Part shown: piece by piece, positions 1 to 8,523 of the stretch
Layout of the letters: each line of letters opens with the position of its first letter
How positions within the stretch are numbered: position 1 is the first letter of the stretch
Source of the DNA: Syntrophaceae bacterium UBA1411
GTDB taxonomy: Bacteria > Desulfobacterota > Syntrophia > Syntrophales > Smithellaceae
Reading direction: 5' to 3'
Length of the DNA: 17,395 nucleotides
Assembly (NCBI GenBank): GCA_002304995.1
Contig: DBPV01000101.1
Span: 1 to 17,395, forward strand
Notes under the pieces: model-generated
Database searches by the model: none
The model's input: the letters and a program-made list of their open reading frames with translations, nothing else
What the model was told of the DNA's origin: nothing
Program-made: the position numbers and the translations under genes

Positions 1-2938
1 TGCGCGTCAAAAGGCGGACTTTCGCGCTCTTCACCCACCCGCCGCCGACCTCTTCCGGGTATTCTCCGACATTTTGCGTCCATCCCAGAACGCCGACGTT
101 TTTGATGTAGTTGCGGGTGGCGATGGAGTAGGCGACGGGAGACGAGGATTTGCGCGCCCGCAGTTTGCTGAGCTCCGGATAATCGAGCGGCGAAATGACT
201 TCGTCCGCGTCAAGAATCAGAATCCACTCGCCCGTGGCGTGAGCCAGCGATTCGTTGCGGGCGGCGGAAAAATCGCCCGTCCAGGGAAAGTCGTAGAGTG
301 TCGCTCCGAAAACGCGCGCGATGTCTTTTGTCCTGTCCGTTGAGCCCGTGTCCACGATGATCATTTCATCGACCACGTCCCGGACGCTTTTCAGACATTG
401 AACGAGATACTTTTCCTCGTTTTTCACGATCATGCAAAGCGAAAGCGTTCCTTTTCGGCCCGGCTTGCCGATGGCCAGCGGCCCGACTTTTTCGCGCACG
501 GCGAGCGCCGCCTGAAGCGTCGGGTCATCCATTCCGAAGGCGTCGAGCGCGTCTTCTATTTTCAGGAGCGCGTCGGCGAATTTCTCCTGCCGGATAAGAA
601 TGTCGATGTAGAGAAAAGCCAGGGTCTTGTTTTGATGATTAAGCCGGCAGGCGCAGGCAAAGTCCGCTTCCGCTTCGGCAAACGCGCCTGAAGATGAGAC
701 GGCGGAATAATAAAGGGCGGCGGCATCGGGAAGAAAACAGGAAAGCTGAAATCCTCTTTGCAGATGAGCGAACGCTTCGTCCTGCCTCTCGGATTTCCAG
801 GCCAGAATCCCCAGGTTGGTGCGGGCTTCTCCATAACCCGGATCGGCAAACACGGCCTGTTCGAAATATTTTTGCGCTTTTTGGATTTCTCCTTTTTTAA
901 AGGCCAGGAGGCCCAGCAAATTGACGGCGGGGGCATAGTCCTTGTCCAGAGAAAGCATTTGTTCCGCCGCGGAGGCAGCCTCCTCGTCCAGGCCCAGGCC
1001 TTCCCGGGCATAACCGGCGCATTCCAAGCCCTTTAAAGTTTCCTGGGCTGCCCGGGGCATGGCGGCAATCACGTCGCGGGCTTCGGCAAATTTTTTGGAT
1101 TCCAGAAAAAAACGCGCGAGGGCATAGTAGATCTGCGGATCGGTGGGTGAAAACTTGATGCAGTTGACCAGCGTTTCCACAGCCTGATCCAGATTGCCTT
1201 TGGCATAAAGGGAATCGGCCATCTCCAGGGCCCTGAGGACGGCAAGTTTTCTGCCGGCGGCGGTGCCGAGGCCCATGCCCCATTTTTTCTCAAAGGGTTT
1301 CCGGTCCACGTGTCCGGGTTCCTCCGTTTGGCGGGAAAGGAAAACATCGCCGGCGAGATAATTTTTAAAACCGGCCAGCTCTGCGCGCAGGCAGAAATCT
1401 TCGGCCCAAAGAGACTCCGCCGCGAACTGCTCATCTAGCCCGCCGATCTGATCGGCCAGATCGCGCCGGAACAGCAGGCAGAATCCTGCCATCTGGCGGC
1501 AGGAAAGACGCCGGGAGGCGAACTGCTTTCGAAAGCGCGCCGCGAACGCTTCCGGATCATCCGGCGACCGGTCGAGCGCCTGTTGCGGTCCGCGGGCCTT
1601 GTCGGTCATGGGGCCGACGATGCCTGCGGCGGGCGCCCGGGTGAGACAGGTCTGCAAGGAGGAAAGCCAGTTTTCGCCGACGCTCGCCTCGCTTGATAAA
1701 AGCAGGATATATTCGCCCCGCGCCTGACGAATGCCGCAATTGTACGCCGCGGCCGGCGTTTCACCTTGCGCTTCCGCGATCAGACGGTAATGGCGATGCT
1801 CTCTGGCCTGGCTTTGCACCCACGGCACGGTACCGTCGGCTGAAGCGTTGTCCACAAAAAGAATTTCATGAGCTTCCGGCGTGTGTTTGCGGAGATTTTT
1901 AACGCATTTTTTGGTCTGGTCGAGACGGTTGCGGGTCAGAAGAATAATCGAGGTCAGGCCGGAGACGAAACTGTCCCGGACATCCGGCCCGGAGGGCTTT
2001 TCGTTCTCGGGGGTCCGGACAGGCGGCGCGTCGGCCGGTGGAGAAGAAGGTTTGGAAAAATCTTTTTTGCTCCGGTCGGCAAACTTTGCGATGAGCGGCT
2101 CCAGGAAATCGGCCATGGGGATTTTTTTGAAGCGCTCGTAATAGGCGTCGGTGATCTGCGGAAGATCGGGGCGCCGCAGCGTTTCCAGGCACAGGTCCAC
2201 CCACCGGTCGGTTTCCGCCCAGGGAAAGCATGCTTCATACCGGGCCTGATCGACGCACCGCTCGACGACGACGATGGAGCGGTTGTTGACCAGGTACAGG
2301 ACCCGGCCGCCGCCCAGATGGTTCATGCCCGGCCCCTGGTTCGGCGCCAGGTTGACGCGCGCGCGGGCGATGAGGTCGTTGCGGTACATGGCCGCGTCGT
2401 CGAACATGGTGACGACTTTGCAGCCCTGCGCGGCAAGGGCGTCGAGCATTTTCTTGCGGTGCGGCGTGACGGAGCCGCAGAAAAGAAAATCGATGTCTTT
2501 GCTCTTTTTGTGGTGGATTTCCTCCATGCGCGGATGGTAACCCCAGAAGATCTGGTCCGCTTCCACGTCCAGCTTTTTCAAGGCGTCGATATTTTTCGCC
2601 ACGCCCGTCCAGACGACGGCGGCCCGACGCATCAGCGGAAGATAGACGTCGCTGAAGGTTTTCTGAACGCCCCAGTTGTTGATCGTGTTGCCGGTGATGA
2701 TTTCCGTGTTCAAAACAATGTAGGGGCCGGTGCGCTTTACCCGGTCGGGCAGGGCGGGGTCGGCGGACATATGCGCGCCCACCAGAATATTGGTCCGGTC
2801 GCCCGCGAGCTTGTTGCGCAAAATGCAGCAGTCGTAACCGGCGGACTCGATGCTGAAGCACAGATATTTGCACAGATCGTAGAGAAAATGCATGTAGGCA
2901 TAGCCGGCCGGTTCAATGACGCTCACACAAAATTTCAT
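1..2938 (-). CDS. Multidomain glycosyltransferase (GT-B-like, GT2, TPR, GT2), 3' end cut by window edge
   Basis: One open frame of 979 codons runs without interruption from the ATG at 2938 off the left edge, so the C-terminus is missing. Residues 1-305 look like a CgeB-type GT-B glycosyltransferase, with FCGSVTPHR near 170 and a Gly-rich NQGPGMNHLGGGR segment. After a Pro/Ser-rich linker (about 306-324), residues 325-560 form a GT2 fold (SIILLTRNR, FVDNASADGT). Residues about 565-825 are TPR-like helical repeats (e.g. APAVNLLGLLAFKKGEIQKA). A second GT2 domain starts at 831 (LSLCMIVKNEEKYL, IVDTGSTDRT) with an intact DXD at 910-912 (ILDADE). In the first GT2 the DXD place reads SSE (415-417). 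The start has AAGGA 10 nt upstream and lies 6 nt after the previous stop. It probably adds several sugars to a surface glycan at the cytoplasmic face; acceptor and donor are unknown. The GT-B family assignment is the least certain part. Confidence 0.85.
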   Translation of the reverse strand, partial: MKFCVSVIEPAGYAYMHFLYDLCKYLCFSIESAGYDCCILRNKLAGDRTNILVGAHMSADPALPDRVKRTGPYIVLNTEIITGNTINNWGVQKTFSDVYLPLMRRAAVVWTGVAKNIDALKKLDVEADQIFWGYHPRMEEIHHKKSKDIDFLFCGSVTPHRKKMLDALAAQGCKVVTMFDDAAMYRNDLIARARVNLAPNQGPGMNHLGGGRVLYLVNNRSIVVVERCVDQARYEACFPWAETDRWVDLCLETLRRPDLPQITDAYYERFKKIPMADFLEPLIAKFADRSKKDFSKPSSPPADAPPVRTPENEKPSGPDVRDSFVSGLTSIILLTRNRLDQTKKCVKNLRKHTPEAHEILFVDNASADGTVPWVQSQAREHRHYRLIAEAQGETPAAAYNCGIRQARGEYILLLSSEASVGENWLSSLQTCLTRAPAAGIVGPMTDKARGPQQALDRSPDDPEAFAARFRKQFASRRLSCRQMAGFCLLFRRDLADQIGGLDEQFAAESLWAEDFCLRAELAGFKNYLAGDVFLSRQTEEPGHVDRKPFEKKWGMGLGTAAGRKLAVLRALEMADSLYAKGNLDQAVETLVNCIKFSPTDPQIYYALARFFLESKKFAEARDVIAAMPRAAQETLKGLECAGYAREGLGLDEEAASAAEQMLSLDKDYAPAVNLLGLLAFKKGEIQKAQKYFEQAVFADPGYGEARTNLGILAWKSERQDEAFAHLQRGFQLSCFLPDAAALYYSAVSSSGAFAEAEADFACACRLNHQNKTLAFLYIDILIRQEKFADALLKIEDALDAFGMDDPTLQAALAVREKVGPLAIGKPGRKGTLSLCMIVKNEEKYLVQCLKSVRDVVDEMIIVDTGSTDRTKDIARVFGATLYDFPWTGDFSAARNESLAHATGEWILILDADEVISPLDYPELSKLRARKSSSPVAYSIATRNYIKNVGVLGWTQNVGEYPEEVGGGWVKSAKVRLLTR

Positions 2939-2944
2939 AAGACG

Positions 2945-3787
2945 CTATCCTTCGGTTGACAGCGGCGGTCGGGCGACCCTTTTGAGAAAACCGCCCGGGG
3001 CCACCGTGACGATCAGTTTGTTTTCCAGCATCGTGTCGGTTTCCAAATAAAGCGGCGCTCCGTCGGCGGCCCGCCGCCCTTCCTCCGCCAGACGCCGCAG
3101 ATATTCCCGGACGGCCGTCCGGGGGCTGTTTCCGCGGCCCCACGGCCGGTCGGGGAAGGCGTCGGCCGGCAGATCTTCAATGGAGGTGTCGAAGACGACG
3201 CAGTAGCTGTCCGGCGCGGCCAGCGGCGCGTAGGCTTCCAGCTCCGCCAGGACGTGCTCGTGCGTGTGGTTGGAATCGAGGAAGATCAGGATCCGTTTGC
3301 CGCCTTTGGCCGCTTCGCGCACCTGTGCGATAACGTCCGGCGCGATGGAGGAGCCTTCAATCATGTCGATGCGGTGCGCCAGCGGATGCGCCGCGATGGC
3401 GGCGCGGTTGTGCTTCCGGATGTCGATATCGATGCCCAGGACGCGGCGCCCGGGCCGCCGCGGATCGAGCACGGCGCCGCTTTGCGCCGCGTCGCAGTAA
3501 TCCAGAAGCACCAGCAAAGACGCGCTCAGGATGAGCGATCCGCCGTGCGCGATGCCTGTTTCGATAATCAGATCGGGGCGGCTGGCCCAGATCACATCCT
3601 GGAAGGCGACAATGTCCTGCGGATACTGGATGATGGGGCGGTCCAGCCACGTGAAGTGGTAACCGTAATGATGAACGCGCGCCTTCTGCCGCCACAGGAG
3701 GCTGAGCGCGGCCAGCTCCTCGTCTTTGCCCTGGGCCGCGATTTCGCGCCGGCAGGCCTGGATAAATTCGTTTGCTGCATCCGTCAT
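2945..3787 (-). CDS. CmcI/cephalosporin hydroxylase-family protein, probable sugar O-methyltransferase
   Basis: The 280-residue product matches the cephalosporin hydroxylase (CmcI) family, whose members are class I SAM-dependent methyltransferase folds and often sit in glycan clusters, where related enzymes methylate deoxysugar hydroxyls. Visible motifs are the SAM-binding DLIIETGIAHGGS (72-84), the acidic end of strand 2 GIDIDIR (118-124), IFLDSNHTHEHV (168-179), which probably carries metal or catalytic residues, and PWGRGNSP (215-222). No signal peptide or membrane segment is seen, so it should be cytoplasmic. GGAG lies 9 nt before the ATG. It starts 27 nt after the acyltransferase gene and stops 6 nt before the glycosyltransferase, consistent with the same operon. 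Family membership is clear; the O-methyl position and substrate are inferred from context only. Confidence 0.85.
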   Translation of the reverse strand: MTDAANEFIQACRREIAAQGKDEELAALSLLWRQKARVHHYGYHFTWLDRPIIQYPQDIVAFQDVIWASRPDLIIETGIAHGGSLILSASLLVLLDYCDAAQSGAVLDPRRPGRRVLGIDIDIRKHNRAAIAAHPLAHRIDMIEGSSIAPDVIAQVREAAKGGKRILIFLDSNHTHEHVLAELEAYAPLAAPDSYCVVFDTSIEDLPADAFPDRPWGRGNSPRTAVREYLRRLAEEGRRAADGAPLYLETDTMLENKLIVTVAPGGFLKRVARPPLSTEG

Positions 3788-3814
3788 GGTTAACGTCTCC
3801 GGAAAAGTTATTTT

Positions 3815-4354
3815 TTATTGCCCCGGGGTTTCATCAGGCGGCGCGGCAGGGGTTGAGTTTCGTCCCAGGACGGCGGCCGGGACGCCGCCGATGACCGAGC
3901 CTGCGGGAAAGGATTTGGTGACCACCGCGCCGGCGGCGACAAGACAGGAATCGCCGAGCCTGACGCCGGCGGTGATGCAGGTGTGTCCCGCGAGCCACGT
4001 TCCCCGGCCGATGACGACCGGATCTTCCGCAAAGCCGCCGAACCGGTACGACCCGTTCTTCATCAGATGGTTCGACGCCGTAATGGAGACAAAGGGGCCG
4101 ATCAGGGCCTCGTCTTCGAGCGTGATCGGTCCTTCGCCGAGATACGAATTGAAGCCGATGTAAACGTTGTCGCCCACCCGAAGCTTGTTGGGATTGTAAA
4201 TAAAGGCCTGGGCGGCGATTTTAAAGTTTTTTCCGCACTCCGGCAGATAGGGCTCGTACAGTTTTCCTCTGGCCCGCGCCCCCGAGGGGCTGTCGGAAAT
4301 GAAGAGCATCCGTATTTTCATCCACAGCCGGCGCGCCGGCGTCAATTTTTTCAT
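3815..4354 (-). CDS. Left-handed beta-helix (hexapeptide repeat) acyltransferase
   Basis: A 179-residue protein of the WbbJ/LacA/CysE-like acyltransferase group, which typically moves an acetyl group from acetyl-CoA to a sugar hydroxyl or amine. Hexapeptide turns run through the middle (VGDNVYIG, ITLEDEALIGPF, GRGTWLAGHTCITAGVRLG) and end in the classic VVTKSFPAGSVIGGVPA (144-160). His96 in ITASNH lies where the catalytic His of galactoside acetyltransferases sits. An ATG at 4372 in the same frame would overlap the upstream stop as ATGA, but GGAG lies 7 nt before the ATG at 4354, so I chose the shorter form; six residues are at stake. The position after an aminotransferase suggests N- or O-acetylation of the operon's sugar. 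The substrate is not determined by sequence. Confidence 0.85.
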   Translation of the reverse strand: MKKLTPARRLWMKIRMLFISDSPSGARARGKLYEPYLPECGKNFKIAAQAFIYNPNKLRVGDNVYIGFNSYLGEGPITLEDEALIGPFVSITASNHLMKNGSYRFGGFAEDPVVIGRGTWLAGHTCITAGVRLGDSCLVAAGAVVTKSFPAGSVIGGVPAAVLGRNSTPAAPPDETPGQ

Positions 4355-4368
4355 CGTTTGTCTCCGCT

Positions 4369-5631
4369 TCATTCGTTGAGGTAGCGGCTCTCGGGCCAGA
4401 AGACCAGGTTTTGCCCCGTCTCGTCGGACACGCGAAGCAGACGGTAGGCTTCGGCCGCTTTTTGCAAAATCTCTTCCCTGCTCCGCCCCGTGACCAGATA
4501 CCAGCCGATGCGGCCGTAGGCGTCCGTGATCCTGCGCTGACGGAAGCCGTCTTTTCTGTACCAGCCTCCGTCCGTGATCAGGCCTTTTCGGAGGAGCGGC
4601 TCCCAGCCGCCGTGCCGGGCGAGCACGCCTTCCTGCGCCACGACCAGCGTGATAAGACCGTGGCGCTGAAAAGCGTCGCGGCGCAGATCGAAAGAAAAGG
4701 GTTCGGGATGATTGAAGGCCAGATCGAGGACGCAGTCGAGCAGATCCACGCCCAGAACCTGCCGGTACAGGTCAACCTCGTTGGCGCCGCCGTAACGGCA
4801 GCCGACTTCCAGAACGCGGAGGCCGTCCTGGCTGCGGATCATCTGCGCGTGCAGCGGCCCGTCGGTGACGCCGAAGGCCGCAGCCACCCGCGTCAGGATG
4901 GAGGCGATTTCCTCATAGTCGCCGGCCGGGGTCCGGCCGGGGAATATGTGCTGCAAAGAGATGCCCAGCGCGGGCGGCGGGTTGTAGGTGACCCGGTCCG
5001 TGACGGCCAGAAGATGCAGACGGCCCCGGTCGAGCCAGGCGCCGGCGGCGATTTCCGGACCTGTGAGAAACTCTTCCACTGCGGCCGTTTTGCTCCGGGA
5101 GTGCCGCAGCGCGAGCTCCACGGCCGGCGTGACATCGGCGCGCCGGGCGACAAGCGATGTTCCGATCTGTCCCTGCGCGTCCGCCGGTTTTACCACCAGC
5201 GGCTCGCGAAGCGGCTCCAGAGCTTTTTCGTCAAAGTGTTCTCCGACGAAAACACGCCCGCCGACGGGCACGCCCTCCCGGAGGAAGGCTTCCGTCATGG
5301 CGATCTTGTTGGTGGCGCGCCGGGCGGCCGCCTGGCTCAAATGGCAGGGCAGGCCGCAGGCCGCGGCGACGGCGGCGACCGTGACCATCACCTGATCGGA
5401 TCCGCCGGTCGCGATGCTGTCCACGTTGTACTCTTTTGCCGCGGCGGTCGCCCTGGGAATATCCAGCATGTCGCATTCGACGTGCCGGGAGGCGAGCGGC
5501 GCGCCCGGCGCGTTTTTGTCGCGGTCCAGAACAACGACAAAGGCGCCTCGCGCCCTGGCCCTAGCAATGAGCTTCAGTTGCTGGGGGCCGGCTCCGAGGA
5601 TCAGAATTCGCCGGTCTTGATCTTTCTTCAT
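4369..5631 (-). CDS. ATP-grasp domain carboxylate-amine ligase-like protein
   Basis: The 420-residue protein has an N-terminal Rossmann-like pre-ATP-grasp domain (ILILGAGPQQLKLI, 9-22) and a central ATP-grasp fold. Lys148 in PLVVKPADAQGQIG lies at the ATP-binding strand and flexible loop, Glu186/Glu187 in AVEEFLTGPE contact the nucleotide in relatives, and EVGCRYGG (275-282) holds the Mg-binding Glu and a conserved Arg. The family activates a carboxylate as acyl phosphate and joins it to an amine or other nucleophile. The start overlaps the aminotransferase stop by ATGA, with AAAGGA 9-10 nt upstream. Lying straight after a sugar aminotransferase, it may attach an amino acid or other acid to the new amine (inference). 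It is not an obvious PurK, PurT or CarB; the exact reaction is unknown. Confidence 0.82.
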   Translation of the reverse strand: MKKDQDRRILILGAGPQQLKLIARARARGAFVVVLDRDKNAPGAPLASRHVECDMLDIPRATAAAKEYNVDSIATGGSDQVMVTVAAVAAACGLPCHLSQAAARRATNKIAMTEAFLREGVPVGGRVFVGEHFDEKALEPLREPLVVKPADAQGQIGTSLVARRADVTPAVELALRHSRSKTAAVEEFLTGPEIAAGAWLDRGRLHLLAVTDRVTYNPPPALGISLQHIFPGRTPAGDYEEIASILTRVAAAFGVTDGPLHAQMIRSQDGLRVLEVGCRYGGANEVDLYRQVLGVDLLDCVLDLAFNHPEPFSFDLRRDAFQRHGLITLVVAQEGVLARHGGWEPLLRKGLITDGGWYRKDGFRQRRITDAYGRIGWYLVTGRSREEILQKAAEAYRLLRVSDETGQNLVFWPESRYLNE

Positions 5632-6743
5632 TGCGTCGATCCTTTCCGAATGTGGCTGCGCACAAGGTCGATCACGCGGTCCTGATCTTCCCTGGTGATG
5701 TCGTGGTAGCTCGGCAGATTGACCGCCCGGGCGGAAATGCGGCGGCTGACGACGTTCTCCGGCCGGTTGGGAAACATGGGCAGCATGCTGAGCGGCCAGA
5801 AGAAAACGCGGCCGTCGATATCGGCAGCCTGAAAGGCTTCAACGAGCGCGTCGCGTTCGAAGGAAACGTCCGGGTCCGCCACCACGGACGGCATCCAGAA
5901 ACTGTTCACGGTTCCCGCCGGTTCCGGATTCATCCGCACCGGCAGGCGGCGCAAATGATGGGCGTAGTAGGCAAAAACGCGGCGCCGGGTCGCGATCAGT
6001 TCCTCGATCCGCTCCAGTTGCGCGCAGCCGACGGCGGCCTGCAGGTTCGACATTTTGTATTTGAAGCCGACAACGTCCGGCCAGAACTGACGGGGCTGCC
6101 GGCGGGACCGCCCGTGATTGCTGAACGTGAGCACCTTTTCATAAAGGGAATCGTCGTCGGTGACGAACATGCCGCCTTCGCCGGTGGTCATGGTTTTCGT
6201 GCCGTGGAAGGAAAAGGCGCCAAAAGCGCCCATGCTGCCGGCGCGCCTGCCGCGGTAGATCGAGCCGATGGCTTCGGCCGCATCCTCGATAACGGGAATG
6301 CCGCGGCGCGCGCCGATATCCAGCAGGGCGTCCATATCGCAGAGGTTGCCGTACAGGTGGACGGCGATGATCGCCCGCGTGCGGTCCGTGACGGCGGCCT
6401 CCACTTTCCGGGGATCGAGGCACCAGGAGTCTTCCAGAATGTCCACCAGGACGGGCCGCGCGCCCAGATAGGTGGCGGGTGCGGCGGAGGCGACCCAGTT
6501 GACGTCCGCCAGAATGACTTCGTCGCCCGGTCCGACGCCCAGCGCGGCGAGTCCCATGTGCAAAGCGCCGGTGCAACTGGACGTTGCAATGGCGTGCTTC
6601 ACGCCGAGATGGCGGGCAAAAGCCTCTTCCAGGCGGGAGATGTATCCGTAGCAGCTTTCGCCCCAGCCGTTGGCGGCGGCGTCGGCCGCATAGCGGACCT
6701 CCAGTTCGGTGATGCTTGGTTTGGCGTAGTAGATGTGTCCCAT
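5628..6743 (-). CDS. DegT/DnrJ/EryC1/StrS-family PLP sugar aminotransferase
   Basis: A 371-residue PLP enzyme of the perosamine-synthase type, which moves an amino group from glutamate to a nucleotide-linked keto-sugar. The Schiff-base Lys183 lies in SFHGTKTMTTGEGG, the family signature. Asp154 in VIEDAAEAIGS should pair with the pyridine nitrogen, and GDEVILADVNWVASA and AIIAVHLYGN are typical strands. An in-frame ATG at 6848 would add 35 low-complexity Arg-rich residues lying inside the upstream gene. The ATG at 6743 has GGAAGGG about 5 nt upstream and gives the canonical N-terminus, so it is preferred. It starts 2 nt after the C-methyltransferase stop and overlaps the ATP-grasp gene by 4 nt. 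C-4 amination is likely because rfbG makes a 4-keto sugar, but the actual substrate is inferred. Confidence 0.93.
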   Translation of the reverse strand: MGHIYYAKPSITELEVRYAADAAANGWGESCYGYISRLEEAFARHLGVKHAIATSSCTGALHMGLAALGVGPGDEVILADVNWVASAAPATYLGARPVLVDILEDSWCLDPRKVEAAVTDRTRAIIAVHLYGNLCDMDALLDIGARRGIPVIEDAAEAIGSIYRGRRAGSMGAFGAFSFHGTKTMTTGEGGMFVTDDDSLYEKVLTFSNHGRSRRQPRQFWPDVVGFKYKMSNLQAAVGCAQLERIEELIATRRRVFAYYAHHLRRLPVRMNPEPAGTVNSFWMPSVVADPDVSFERDALVEAFQAADIDGRVFFWPLSMLPMFPNRPENVVSRRISARAVNLPSYHDITREDQDRVIDLVRSHIRKGSTQ

Positions 6744-6745
6744 GA

Positions 6746-7975
6746 TTACCCTTCCAGGATTTTCATTTCCGGCACGGCGACGGCAAAGCGGGCGCCCCAC
6801 TGCCGGATGTAGCCGTGCCGGCTCATCACTTCGTCGGCGATGTTCCACGGCAGAATGAGGACAACGTCCGGCCGGTCCTTTTGCAACTCGGCCGGCCCGA
6901 CGATCGGAATGCGGCTGCCGGGAAGAAACTTGCCCTGCTTTGAGGCGGCCTCGTCGCAGACATAGGCCAGGAGGTCCGGTTTGATGCCGGCGTAATTGAT
7001 CAGCGTGTTGCCCTTGGCCGCGGCGCCGTAAGCGACGACTTTTTTCCCCGCGCTTTTCTGCCCGATGAGAAATGACACCAGAGCGTTTTTGATCCGGCCG
7101 GCCCCGGCCGCAAGCGTTGTGTAGCCTGCCTGCGTTTGCAGTCCGGAAGCGGCTTCTTCGGCGAGAATTGCGGCGACGGCAGAAGCCGGCGGCCGGTCGT
7201 CTGCGGCGTGGCCGCCGTAGATGCGCAGGCTGCCGCCGTGCGTGGGCAGGCGCTCCACGTCAAAAATCCGCAATCCGGCGGCGGCGAAAATGCGGCTGAC
7301 CGTGTAGAGCGACAGATAGGAAAAATGCTCGTGGTAAATCGTGTCGAACTGGCATTGCGAGACAAGCCGCAGGAGATGGGGAAATTCCAGCGTGATTGTT
7401 CCGCCCGGCTTGAGCGCCGCCTGGAGACCGGCGGTGAAGTCGTTGATGTCCGGAACATGCGCATAAACGTTGTTGCCGATGATCAGGTCGGCCTGACTGC
7501 CTTCGCGGCCGAGCGCTTCTCCCAGCGCCCGGCTGAAAAATTCCCGCCGCACGGGAATGCCGATTTTTTCCGCAGCGGCGGCCGTTCCGTCCGTCGGTTC
7601 GATGCCGAGACAGGGGATGCCGCGGGCGACGAAATTTTTCAGAAGGTAGCCGTCGTTGGAGGCGATTTCCAAAACGAAGCTGCGCCGGTCGAGGCCGAGG
7701 CGGCCGCAGATTCCGTCGGTGTAGCGGCTCGCGTGCTCCAGCCAGGACGCGGAGGTCGAGGAAAAATAGGCGTAGTCTTCCCGGAAGAGTTCGTCGGCGC
7801 GCGCGTAATCCTGTGTCTGAACAAGCCAGCAGTGATGGCAGACAAAAACGGCCAGCGGAAAAAACAGCTCCGGCTGCTGCAGATCCCGGGCGGTCAGGTA
7901 GGCATTGGACGGAGGCGCCACGCCCAGATCGATGACCCGCTGATGCAGCGGTTTTCCACAGTGGCGGCACGTCAT
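6746..7975 (-). CDS. NDP-hexose C-methyltransferase (TylC3/NovU/TcaB9-like)
   Basis: The 409-residue protein has the three-part layout of deoxysugar C-methyltransferases: an N-terminal zinc domain with CRHC (Cys3, Cys6) and CHHC (Cys46, Cys49), a SAM-binding core (VLEIASNDGYLL, 101-112), and a C-terminal domain that starts around KKVVAYGAAAKGN. The active-site strip YHEHFSY (214-220) and HGGSLRIY match the general-base His/Glu region of TcaB9-type enzymes. Known members methylate C-3 (or C-5) next to a C-4 ketone of an NDP-hexose, giving a branched sugar. Its start overlaps the epimerase stop as ATGA, and a G-rich stretch 5' of the ATG is only a fair ribosome site, which fits translational coupling. 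The CDP-4-keto-6-deoxyglucose made by rfbF/rfbG, after epimerisation, is the probable substrate. Confidence 0.93.
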   Translation of the reverse strand: MTCRHCGKPLHQRVIDLGVAPPSNAYLTARDLQQPELFFPLAVFVCHHCWLVQTQDYARADELFREDYAYFSSTSASWLEHASRYTDGICGRLGLDRRSFVLEIASNDGYLLKNFVARGIPCLGIEPTDGTAAAAEKIGIPVRREFFSRALGEALGREGSQADLIIGNNVYAHVPDINDFTAGLQAALKPGGTITLEFPHLLRLVSQCQFDTIYHEHFSYLSLYTVSRIFAAAGLRIFDVERLPTHGGSLRIYGGHAADDRPPASAVAAILAEEAASGLQTQAGYTTLAAGAGRIKNALVSFLIGQKSAGKKVVAYGAAAKGNTLINYAGIKPDLLAYVCDEAASKQGKFLPGSRIPIVGPAELQKDRPDVVLILPWNIADEVMSRHGYIRQWGARFAVAVPEMKILEG

Positions 7976-8523
7976 GATGCGTCCCCCCGGAAAGAAGCAT
8001 CGACAAGCGGCCAGCTTTTGTCCTGCCGCGAAATGACGCTGACGGGCAGAGGCCAGACCAGCCCGAGCGCAGGATCGTCAAACCGCAGCCCCCGCGCGCT
8101 TTCCGGGCTGAAAAAGGCAAAATGCTGGTACAGAAGCTCCGTGTTGTCGGCCAGCGTCTGGAAGCCGTGCGCGAAGCCTTCGGGAATGTAGAGCATGTTG
8201 CGATGCTCCGCCGACAACTCGACGGCCAGCCATTTTCTGAACGTCGGCGACGATGCGCGCAAATCGATGATGACATCGTAAATCGCGCCGGCCGTGCAGC
8301 GGACGAGCTTGGCTTCGGCGTGCGGCGCAATCTGGTAGTGCATGCCGCGCAGGGTGCCCTTCAGTGTGTTGAAGGACAGATTGCACTGAACGACGTCGGA
8401 GGCAAGGCCGCGCGCCGCGAATTCGCGCCGGCAAAACGTCCGGGCGAAAAACCCCCGTTCGTCCTCGATGCGTTCGGGGAAGATAAGGAATGCGTCTGTG
8501 AGTCTGGTTTCCGAAAATATCAT
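7972..8523 (-). CDS. rfbC: RmlC-type dTDP-4-dehydrorhamnose 3,5-epimerase-like protein, altered active site
   Basis: The 183-residue cupin has the RmlC hallmarks: FPERIEDERGFFARTF near the N-terminus, the general-base His62 in RGMHYQ, Lys72 in AKLVRC, IPEGFAHGF (113-121) and Asp168, the partner of the catalytic His. The acid Tyr of Salmonella RmlC (Tyr138 in NYYSP) aligns with Phe137, and the next Tyr with Phe138 (AFFSP), so the normal proton donor for C-5 epimerisation is missing. Longer in-frame starts at 8535 and 8673 exist, but MIFSETRLTD at 8523 gives the normal family N-terminus and an ATGA overlap with rfbG. The rhamnose genes rmlA, rmlB and rmlD are absent from the window, so it probably acts on a CDP sugar, perhaps at C-3 only. 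The symbol refers to family, not proven function. Confidence 0.9.
   Translation of the reverse strand: MIFSETRLTDAFLIFPERIEDERGFFARTFCRREFAARGLASDVVQCNLSFNTLKGTLRGMHYQIAPHAEAKLVRCTAGAIYDVIIDLRASSPTFRKWLAVELSAEHRNMLYIPEGFAHGFQTLADNTELLYQHFAFFSPESARGLRFDDPALGLVWPLPVSVISRQDKSWPLVDASFRGDAS

Noticed and set aside
1868..2959. A 363-codon plus-strand frame opposite the large glycosyltransferase
   Set aside because: It lies wholly within the continuous 979-codon minus frame, whose domain motifs are clear.
4411..5685. A 424-codon plus-strand frame opposite the ATP-grasp gene, and a similar one at 5631-6812
   Set aside because: Both lie opposite clear family members and have no motif or ribosome site of their own.
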